A DNA stretch of 5,579 nt, from NCBI GenBank assembly GCA_002862265.1, contig PKCQ01000025.1:1-5579 (forward strand). The letters run 5' to 3'. Position 1 is the stretch's first letter; the number at the start of each line of letters is the position of its first letter. The notes under the pieces were generated by a model that saw nothing but the letters and a program-made list of their open reading frames with translations, did not search any database and was not told the DNA's origin. Position numbers and translations under genes: made by a program. Of the stretch, positions 1-5,579 are shown one piece after another. Origin of the DNA: Planctomycetaceae bacterium. GTDB taxonomy: Bacteria; Planctomycetota; Planctomycetia; Pirellulales; Pirellulaceae.

Positions 1-2058
1 GATACGAGCCAGTCCCCGACAAAGGCCGAAGCCATCGGCGTGCTTGAAAAGAGTCCCGAGCTTACGTATCCATTTCCAAGTGAGGTCTATGAGCTTCCAA
101 CGATCGCTGTCTTGGGAGCAAACCAAACAGAAACTTGCAATTTCAATATTGAGAAACTGACAGGCAACACCAATTCGGATCTTGTCTTGCATGTCTTGAC
201 TCGAGATTCATACCAACGCTTCCTCGTTGAAACAGATATCCCTGGCGCGCAGTCAACGACTCTATCCCTCAATGATCCCGTCGAGAGCTGGAAACAGGAG
301 GGAATGCATCTCGAGCTATACCCTTTGCCAAATAGTTCTAGGGCTTTTCATCCTGTTCTGAGAAACAACACACCAGATCTGCTGGAAGCAAGTTTAGAAA
401 TCGGGATTCTTCAGGGGCCTGTTGAAGCTATCCCGTCGCATCTTTTGTCTAAGACCGAATGGCAGGCATTCTCGAATGATTTGCCTCCCTTGGTCCCCTT
501 GCAAGCTACAAGGGATATCCAATTATCTCCGAATCAAGAGGTTGCTCTTGGACTTGTCCCGCCTGAACCTGCCCCGGGTGAAACTGAGGAGCTCGAAGAT
601 TCTCAACCAGAATTCAAGAGAATTACGCCCTATGGTTTGCTCTTCGTTGTGAGAGAGAAAGGAACGGGTCGCACAAACTTACATCACTTGAGGGTGACTC
701 CGCAGAGACCGAGTCGAATAGTTGAGCCATCGTTGGACTATGAGGCTAAGTCTGGCAAGCTCACTGTTCGACTTCGGGCAAAAGTACCGCAATCTCTTCC
801 TCGCCCCAATCTCAGGTTTCATGTCGAACTACAAACCAACGCTGGTGAGGTCTATTCCAAGGGAGACATCTGGCTTGACAGAGTGGAACCCTCGAGCAAG
901 TTAGAGCTATTTGCTCCTCGGGGACGCTTCCATGTTTTGATTGATATGGAAGAATACGAACGTGCGTTCCGCTTTTCATTGAGCAGTGAAGTCAGTGTGC
1001 AGAATTACAAGACACCCTCGCAGTTCCTTGGCGTGCGAATTGACTCACCTCTTCCCGGCACCATTTTTCCAACTCCAATTCCGGAAACCACTGTCAGTCT
1101 AAAAGTGGATGCACCTCCAGGTGCATTCCCATACCCTTGGAATTCCTCGGATTTTTTAGAGGTTGGCGTTGATAAGAATCTTGATCGAAGATTGGAGGGC
1201 GATGCAGTCGTGCGACTCCGTTCAGATCGTCAAGTTTCTAGCGCTATAGCATTGGTCGAAGATGGCTTTCAAGTCATCAATACTGTCCGCGACTTCAGAA
1301 TACGAGTGCCCACGGACCGCATGATCAACGGTGAAGCAAATGTTTTGGCACGAATGGTTAGCGGCAACCGATCTTGCTGGAGTGAACCCATCCCGGTTCT
1401 ATTTGATGGCGAGGCTCCACGCGCCGAGACAATTCTGCTGCCCTCTAAAGCCATTCAAGGCAAGCCATTGCTCATCTCCATATTTCCAGAGTCCGAGCAG
1501 CTCTCCAAAATCTCACAGGTCGAAGTTCTGATTGATGAGAGCAGGCTTGGCATCATCGATGAAGATAGCAAGCCGGTGCTCGCTAGCCAAAGCCAAGGAA
1601 ATGGCTGGCAAGCAGAATTAGATGTAAGCAAGCTAGCATTGGGTGCGTACGATGTACTGGTACGTCTGCGTGACGAAGCCGGGAATATAGGCGATCTCCA
1701 GCGGGTTCCTGTTCAAGTCGTGCCACCGATCCCAGATGCGATTAGCTCGGCAAACAATGTAACGGGGAAGTTTGTTTACCGTCAGCGTCCAATCCCTAAC
1801 GGAGTAGTGAATTTGTTCCCTGTTGCGGTAGAAAACCAAGCCACTGGTGTCAATGAAACGTCTAGTTCAGAGGAGGAGCCCGCTGCATCTGTTAAGACGG
1901 ATGCTATAGGAAGATTTTTCTTCGAGAACCTTAGCCCCGGAACCTATCAGCTCCGCGCTAAATCGACCATCAAAAATCGACCGCGAATTGCACGGCAAGA
2001 CGTCACAGTTCGGGCGAAACCGGCTGCTGCTACCTCAGCTGTATTGGAGGCAAAATAG
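1..2058 (+). CDS. Partial (5' end outside window) beta-rich protein with Ig-like segments and C-terminal carboxypeptidase-regulatory-like domain
   Basis: The frame is open from base 1 to a TAG at 2056-2058, giving 685 visible residues. The GTG at 40 is only an internal codon with no ribosome binding site, so the real start probably lies upstream. Visible residue numbers count from base 1. Residues about 20-340 are beta-rich with no recognised domain. Residues about 343-470 look like an Ig-like sandwich and contain a DKNLDRRLEGD loop (391-401). Residues 470-575 form a second Ig-like unit ending in 'YDVLVRLRDEAGNIGD', the usual end of bacterial Ig-like folds. Residues 586-677 resemble a carboxypeptidase-regulatory-like domain (GKFVYRQRPIPNGVV, then TDAIGRFFFENLSPGTYQL), with an acidic, serine-rich insert at about 612-630. 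Such domains are usually secreted or on the surface and mediate adhesion or scaffolding. No enzyme motif is visible. The N-terminus, and so any signal peptide, is missing. Domain assignment is fairly sure for the C-terminal third; the function is unknown. It is followed by two more envelope-type genes on the same strand. Confidence 0.88.
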   Translation, partial: DTSQSPTKAEAIGVLEKSPELTYPFPSEVYELPTIAVLGANQTETCNFNIEKLTGNTNSDLVLHVLTRDSYQRFLVETDIPGAQSTTLSLNDPVESWKQEGMHLELYPLPNSSRAFHPVLRNNTPDLLEASLEIGILQGPVEAIPSHLLSKTEWQAFSNDLPPLVPLQATRDIQLSPNQEVALGLVPPEPAPGETEELEDSQPEFKRITPYGLLFVVREKGTGRTNLHHLRVTPQRPSRIVEPSLDYEAKSGKLTVRLRAKVPQSLPRPNLRFHVELQTNAGEVYSKGDIWLDRVEPSSKLELFAPRGRFHVLIDMEEYERAFRFSLSSEVSVQNYKTPSQFLGVRIDSPLPGTIFPTPIPETTVSLKVDAPPGAFPYPWNSSDFLEVGVDKNLDRRLEGDAVVRLRSDRQVSSAIALVEDGFQVINTVRDFRIRVPTDRMINGEANVLARMVSGNRSCWSEPIPVLFDGEAPRAETILLPSKAIQGKPLLISIFPESEQLSKISQVEVLIDESRLGIIDEDSKPVLASQSQGNGWQAELDVSKLALGAYDVLVRLRDEAGNIGDLQRVPVQVVPPIPDAISSANNVTGKFVYRQRPIPNGVVNLFPVAVENQATGVNETSSSEEEPAASVKTDAIGRFFFENLSPGTYQLRAKSTIKNRPRIARQDVTVRAKPAAATSAVLEAK

Positions 2059-2143
2059 ACTTTTGAGCGTTCTACTTGGGGCATAAGCGTTAAAGTTCCA
2101 CCAGGATTCAGACGACGAATACGCTGGAGAAGGGCTCTAGATC

Positions 2144-2171
2144 GTGCTTTTGTTTTTTGCTGCTAAAGCAC
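2144..2171. repeat. Imperfect hairpin (inverted repeat GTGCTTT / AAAGCAC)
   Basis: GTGCTTT at 2144-2150 is the exact reverse complement of AAAGCAC at 2165-2171, separated by a T-rich 14-base loop (2151-2164). The stem is AT-containing and no T-run follows it on the + strand, so it is not a standard intrinsic terminator. It could be a weak structure in the transcript or a chance repeat. It overlaps the start of the possible small reading frame. Confidence 0.3.
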
Positions 2172-2242
2172 TCGTTCGCCAAGGTCGCGGAGTTCATCTC
2201 GTGTTTCCACGCAAAGGTGAGGCAGCTGCTTTCAAATGGTAG
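2144..2242 (+). CDS. Possible small protein, 32 residues (very tentative)
   Basis: A GTG at 2144 opens a 32-codon frame that ends at a TAG (2240-2242). The purine-rich GGAGAAGGG at 2126-2134 lies nine bases upstream, and it is the most Shine-Dalgarno-like sequence ahead of any start in this window. The peptide is short and basic: a hydrophobic start (VLLFFAAKALV) followed by RQGRGVHLVFPRKGE and AAAFKW. The frame cannot extend upstream because of a TAG at 2138-2140. I do not recognise it. It may be a chance frame or a remnant of a decayed gene. Its length alone gives no support; the only positive points are the ribosome-binding-like site and a non-random look to the residues. Confidence 0.15.
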   Translation: MLLFFAAKALVRQGRGVHLVFPRKGEAAAFKW

Positions 2243-2282
2243 GGCCGGGTCACCAAGAGTCGGCTGAATCAGAATTCTCAAA

Positions 2283-3644
2283 GTGTGCAGACGAACAGTG
2301 ACGGGCTACCGATACACTCTGTGTTTTGTATTGATCTGCTTGAGTGCACTTTTCGTAGGTTGTTCAACGCTGCCTCGGGAGAATCAAATTGCCGCGCAAG
2401 CTCCCCTGCAATCTCAGGCCAGTGCTCAAGCTCCCGGCACCACGATCGTTGCGATCGCGCCGCCCGCAGCGCCGTCGGAGCCCCCGCCTAATCTGCTTGA
2501 CTTCTTAGGCATCAATCAAATCCAAGGCAAAGTGTGTGGTGGGCTTGGTTATCTCTTTCGTCAGGCGCAGAATCGTTTGGGGAAGTACTTTCCAGGTCTT
2601 GAGCCCAAGCCTCCTGTCAAATCGATCACGGATCCTGCGAACCTGAGTGAAGACTCACCGCCCGCGGTTAGTGCGGCCGCGAAGATCAAGGCGGAAGAGG
2701 ACGCTGCGGAGCAAAAGATCAAAGGGCTTAAGTATCTCTCAACGATAGGGTGTGGAGGATGCTACCCGGATGTAGAGGAAGCATTGCTTGCAGCGTTGGA
2801 TGATTGTACCGAAGCCGTGCGCTATGAGGCGGTGAAAGCACTGCGCGGCCCTAATCGAGGCCCTTGCAAATACTGCAGCTCTGGAAGTTGCTGTAGCGCG
2901 GCGGTGCAGAAGAAGCTTCGCGAGATTGCCTACGAACTGAATTCTTCCATGTGCTATATCGAGCCGTCAGAACGCGTTCGTAGGCTGGCGAGGCTTTCAC
3001 TGCGTAGCTGTGGTCCGCCCGTCCCGAGTGCGAGCGAAGAACTCCCATCTGAAGGTCCAAGATCCGAGAGTGTTACGAGTCAGAATGCAGGTAGCGGAGG
3101 ATTCCGCGGCGCGGTCTCGCTTGCGTCCAATGTGCAAAGCACTCAGGTTCAGGGGAACGAAAAATCCAGTGCTGTGAAGTTTTCTTCGTCATTTACCAGC
3201 TTGAGCGACGTATTTCCCTTCTCCAGTAGGCAAGTGGAACCGGCAACGCAGGATTTTTGGGGCTTGGGGCTTCATGAAGAGGATTTGGACAAGGCAGGCG
3301 TCGCAACTAATTTGGATCACCATGCTAGAAAGTACACCTGGGAACGCTACACGCTGAATCCAAACAAGTTCAAAACATTCGAAGACGCCCGGAATGCTCT
3401 GAGCTGTGTCCGCTCTTGCATTACTGGAGTGAGTGCTGAGTTAGAGTCAGTTGAATTATCGGAAGAGCAGTTGCAAGTAACAAAGGTGTTGGCTTCTGGA
3501 CTCCGGCAAGCCCTCTCACCTAGGATTGCAGAGGCGCTAGAGGGACTCCCCCTTCGCAAGGTCAGTCAACCTATTGGAGATAAATACGGTTGGCACTTGC
3601 TGCGAATTGTTGAGCAGCATCCTTCAGACGCTAGAATACGATGA
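2283..3644 (+). CDS. Lipoprotein with cysteine-rich HEAT-like domain and degenerate C-terminal parvulin-like domain
   Basis: This gene encodes 453 residues. The GTG at 2283 is the first usable start after an in-frame TGA (2265-2267). GTG at 2298 would also leave a workable signal peptide, and neither has a clear ribosome binding site. Residues 1-27 are a lipoprotein signal: RR near the start, a hydrophobic core (LCFVLICLSALF), then VGC with Cys27 as the likely lipidated residue. Residues 28-72 are a Gln/Ala/Pro-rich tether. Residues 148-243 form HEAT-like helix pairs (EEALLAALDD..EAVRYEAVKALR and PSERVRRLARLSL) carrying nine cysteines: C157, C160, C175, C195, C198, C203, C204, C224 and C243. 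Residues 244-343 are a Ser-rich linker. Residues 348-446 resemble a parvulin prolyl isomerase: YTWERYTL, FKTFEDARNAL, then KVSQPIGDKYGWHLLRIVEQ. The first active-site His of the family is absent and the central GDLGW-type segment is missing, so it is probably non-catalytic. The protein is probably anchored outside the cytoplasmic membrane. The next gene, on the same strand 76 bases on, encodes a membrane protein. The lipoprotein and HEAT calls are good; the parvulin-like call is moderate. Confidence 0.9.
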   Translation: MCRRTVTGYRYTLCFVLICLSALFVGCSTLPRENQIAAQAPLQSQASAQAPGTTIVAIAPPAAPSEPPPNLLDFLGINQIQGKVCGGLGYLFRQAQNRLGKYFPGLEPKPPVKSITDPANLSEDSPPAVSAAAKIKAEEDAAEQKIKGLKYLSTIGCGGCYPDVEEALLAALDDCTEAVRYEAVKALRGPNRGPCKYCSSGSCCSAAVQKKLREIAYELNSSMCYIEPSERVRRLARLSLRSCGPPVPSASEELPSEGPRSESVTSQNAGSGGFRGAVSLASNVQSTQVQGNEKSSAVKFSSSFTSLSDVFPFSSRQVEPATQDFWGLGLHEEDLDKAGVATNLDHHARKYTWERYTLNPNKFKTFEDARNALSCVRSCITGVSAELESVELSEEQLQVTKVLASGLRQALSPRIAEALEGLPLRKVSQPIGDKYGWHLLRIVEQHPSDARIR

Positions 3645-3720
3645 GCGGACGTGCAGTCTCTTTGACGAAGACTCGCAGATTGAATCGAGCATAACTTGGC
3701 CAAAACCCAGTAAGCTGAAG
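3645..3720. other. Short intergenic gap
   Basis: This gap of 76 bases lies between the lipoprotein stop and the ATG of the membrane protein gene. It has no clear Shine-Dalgarno site (the bases just before the ATG read AAGCTGAAG) and no terminator hairpin with a T-run. Co-transcription of the two genes is plausible. Confidence 0.5.
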
Positions 3721-5579
3721 ATGGCACCGGCAAAAAAACTCAGTGCAAACACGCAGGCAAAAGATTGGCAAACACAACGTGTTGATTCCATCCAGAGTCG
3801 TTCCTTGTTGCGCGTCCTTAGCTATGGATTGCTAGCGACTCTTTTCGTCGGGTTATTGATCTGCATCTTGCCGTATTCGCCCAGCCGGACACCCATGTTT
3901 GTTGTTGCGGAAGCCGGGTACAGCGTGCCTTGGCCCACAAATGGTTGGGCGAATGAAGACGTGGCGCACCTTCGGAGACTGGATGGCGAGCTGATTGATG
4001 TGCATCGAGTTGAGTCTGCAAATGGAGACCCAAAGAGCCTGCTCGTCGAGCTTCGGAAACGACTGAGCGAAGAATTGCAAGCTATTGACAGTGTCGGCAC
4101 GGTGATGGTTTACATCAATTGTGTTTGTGCCGTCAATCGAGACAACGAGCCGTGCATCATACTCAAGGGCCTAGAACCAACACATCCCGAGACTTGGTTT
4201 CCGCTGAAACAATTGGTAGGTGTTTTCGGCGATTTGTCGCCCGGTACGCAAAAGGTCATCTTCGTCGATGGTGTGCGTTATCTTCAGAATTGGAATCTGG
4301 CAGAGCCGCTCAACCCCTTCGTTGAACGAGTCGAAGAGTTGGTTTCGAGCACTAATATTAAGAACGTATCGGTCATAACTTCCTCTTCGCCCGGGCAGAT
4401 TTCGCCAAGCAAGAATGCTTTCGCAGCTTCGCTCACAAAAGCAATTGCGGGTGCCCGTCCAGGCATGGAACAAACTACTAGTGGTCAAGTTACCTTTGCC
4501 GCTCTTCTCGATCGAATGGACCATTGGGTTTCCAATGAAGCTCAGCGTACCGCGGAGCGCCAACAAAACATCTCTGTTTTTAGCAACACTAGAAACAAGC
4601 GATGGACGGCTTCAGTCGGCTTGAATGCCACAAAATGGAAGGATGTCGAGCCAAGTCTTGAACGAACGGTAAATTCAAATCTGACAGCCGCAGAATTAGA
4701 TTCAGCATGGCAACGTTATTCCAGCCTTGCCAAGGACAGTTTGCTAAGTTTCGACCCAGAGCAGCTTTGTCTAGTCGAGCGAAAACTGGCACGCTTGGAA
4801 GATCTGGCCAAATCCGGTCCGTCGCTGAAAGAAGAGGCAATCGCAGAGCTCGCGATTTTGCTAGAAGAACTCGACGATCTGAGGACGTTGGACGCCAATG
4901 TCCGGAGATCGTTCAGTGGAGCGCTCGGCTCAAACAAAGAGTATTTTCTTTCAAATTTCAAGCCTCACAGCCTCTCCTTAGCGACTTGCTTTGGCTTGCT
5001 GGACGAAGCGGATGTAAAAACTTTCAGAGGTGATGCTGCAAGATTTTCATTTGACGCGATCCCAGAACATATTGAATTATCAAATGGCAAACAGATACCA
5101 CGGGACAACTTTGAGGAAATTCACCTTGCCCAGATGCTCGAGCTGGAGAACGCTGAGACGCTTTGGGCGGGCACTGAGCCAATCCGATCGGCTTTAGATC
5201 AGATCAATAAAACTTCGCAGTACTCCGTCCCAAGTTCACCTAGAGACGAACTGACGCCGTCGCTCCGATCCTATTCAATGCTATTGCCTGAGTTAGATCG
5301 AATGCAGGAATCCGCACGCCAGCTCGTTGACCAGCTATTGATCGGTCCATTGAGAGCTAGCACCAAAGACGATTTGATGCGCCTGCTCCGAAGGCAAGAA
5401 GAAGACTACCAGGAGCGATATCAAACGCTTTGCGAGGCATGGCAGACACTGGACAACGCAAATCATCTGAGATGGTTCTACTTGGAGTGGCTCGCGAACC
5501 CAAGTCGCGAACTGGACGCGACTAAGTGCGGTTTTGAACTGCAGTCTGCAAGGATGTTGTGCCAAGATCTTGTGGAGGG
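3721..5579 (+). CDS. Partial (3' end outside window) single-pass membrane protein with catalytically degenerate caspase-like domain and long helical region
   Basis: The frame is open from ATG 3721 to the window edge (619 codons plus two bases). This ATG is the first in the frame after a TAG at 3538-3540, and it lies just ahead of a basic N-terminus. Residues 29-50 form one hydrophobic membrane helix. Lys5, Lys6, Arg20, Arg27 and Arg31 precede it, so the N-terminus should be cytoplasmic and the rest outside. Residues 58-290 follow the order of a caspase-like (C14) fold: first strand FVVAEAGYSV, helix ANEDVAHLRRL, strand TVMVYINCVCAV where YFSGHG is expected, strand KVIFVDGVRYLQNW where the catalytic Cys is expected, strand VSVITSSSPGQIS, and a closing segment with QRTAERQQNISVF. 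The His position appears to be Val135 and the Cys position Gly184/Val185, so proteolysis is unlikely. Residues about 300-619 are mostly helical, charged and without recognised motifs. Its neighbour encodes a lipoprotein, suggesting a shared envelope role. It could be a divergent active enzyme using other residues, but I doubt it. Confidence 0.87.
   Translation, partial: MAPAKKLSANTQAKDWQTQRVDSIQSRSLLRVLSYGLLATLFVGLLICILPYSPSRTPMFVVAEAGYSVPWPTNGWANEDVAHLRRLDGELIDVHRVESANGDPKSLLVELRKRLSEELQAIDSVGTVMVYINCVCAVNRDNEPCIILKGLEPTHPETWFPLKQLVGVFGDLSPGTQKVIFVDGVRYLQNWNLAEPLNPFVERVEELVSSTNIKNVSVITSSSPGQISPSKNAFAASLTKAIAGARPGMEQTTSGQVTFAALLDRMDHWVSNEAQRTAERQQNISVFSNTRNKRWTASVGLNATKWKDVEPSLERTVNSNLTAAELDSAWQRYSSLAKDSLLSFDPEQLCLVERKLARLEDLAKSGPSLKEEAIAELAILLEELDDLRTLDANVRRSFSGALGSNKEYFLSNFKPHSLSLATCFGLLDEADVKTFRGDAARFSFDAIPEHIELSNGKQIPRDNFEEIHLAQMLELENAETLWAGTEPIRSALDQINKTSQYSVPSSPRDELTPSLRSYSMLLPELDRMQESARQLVDQLLIGPLRASTKDDLMRLLRRQEEDYQERYQTLCEAWQTLDNANHLRWFYLEWLANPSRELDATKCGFELQSARMLCQDLVE

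Larger units (their letters stand above)
2059..2282. other. Intergenic spacer between the Ig-like gene and the HEAT lipoprotein gene
   Basis: This spacer has 224 bases and no long gene on either strand. It contains a 7-bp inverted repeat (2144-2150 with 2165-2171), an 8-bp palindrome GCAGCTGC (2222-2229), and a purine-rich stretch GGAGAAGGG (2126-2134) ahead of a possible 32-codon frame. I see no clear -35/-10 pair. If the downstream genes have their own promoter it should lie here, but I cannot place it. The gap is long for a tightly coupled operon, so independent transcription of the lipoprotein gene is plausible. Confidence 0.6.

Noticed and set aside
2059..2166. In-frame extension of the first gene beyond its TAG (35 further codons to TAA at 2164-2166), hinting at readthrough or a recent nonsense mutation
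   Set aside because: The carboxypeptidase-regulatory-like domain is complete before the TAG, and the extension is Arg-rich with no domain character.
2144..2171. Intrinsic terminator after the first gene
   Set aside because: The stem is only 7 bp with a 14-base loop, and no T-run follows on either reading direction. The Ts are in the loop.
3641..3694. ATG overlapping the lipoprotein stop (ATGA), suggesting translational coupling
   Set aside because: The frame has only 17 codons before TAA and is not the frame of the downstream membrane protein.
3541..3720. Longer N-terminus for the membrane protein, since its frame is open upstream of the ATG to 3541
   Set aside because: It would overlap the end of the lipoprotein gene, offers only TTG-type starts without a ribosome binding site, and would put a long tail before the membrane helix. 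ATG 3721 is simpler.
3818..4100. Overlapping minus-strand frames of 71-92 codons
   Set aside because: They are antisense to the membrane helix and first part of the pseudo-caspase. Several frames overlap each other and none has a recognisable motif.
4171..4566. 131-codon open frame on the minus strand
   Set aside because: It lies entirely within the caspase-like coding region, has no domain-like residues, and the + strand frame shows clear fold motifs over the same bases.
4707..5033. 108-codon + strand frame in another phase
   Set aside because: It is a shadow of the helical region of the membrane protein, with low-complexity Arg/Ser content and no ribosome binding site.

Overview
The window carries three large genes, all on the + strand, separated by gaps of 224 and 76 bases. 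No RNA gene, insertion sequence, CRISPR array or convincing promoter or terminator was found. The first gene is cut by the left edge and the third by the right edge, so only the middle gene is complete. Base composition looks close to balanced, and neither main start has a strong Shine-Dalgarno sequence.

Layout: (1) positions 1-2058 are the 3' part of a large beta-rich protein. It has Ig-like segments, an 'RDEAGN' bacterial Ig-like signature and a C-terminal carboxypeptidase-regulatory-like beta sandwich. (2) Positions 2059-2282 are a spacer with a weak inverted repeat and a possible 32-residue reading frame. (3) Positions 2283-3644 encode a lipoprotein with a proline/alanine-rich tether, a cysteine-rich HEAT-like domain, a serine-rich linker and a C-terminal parvulin-like (rotamase) domain that lacks most of the expected active site. 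(4) From 3721 to the right edge runs a single-pass membrane protein. Its extracytoplasmic part starts with a caspase-like (peptidase C14 type) fold, in which the positions expected for the catalytic His and Cys appear to be valines, followed by a long alpha-helical region.

The best taxonomic guess, from protein style only, is a planctomycete-type bacterium. Cysteine-rich HEAT lipoproteins, 'WER...F.T.EDA' parvulin-like domains and membrane-anchored caspase-like proteins of this look are, to my memory, typical of that phylum. This is inference and no marker gene is present to confirm it.

All three products appear to act outside the cytoplasmic membrane: a secreted or surface beta-sandwich protein, a lipid-anchored HEAT/parvulin-like protein and a membrane-anchored pseudo-caspase. 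The two enzyme-type folds both appear to have lost catalytic residues. My working hypothesis is a non-enzymatic envelope assembly or sensing complex built from retired enzyme folds. The sequence supports the architectures; the joint function is speculative.
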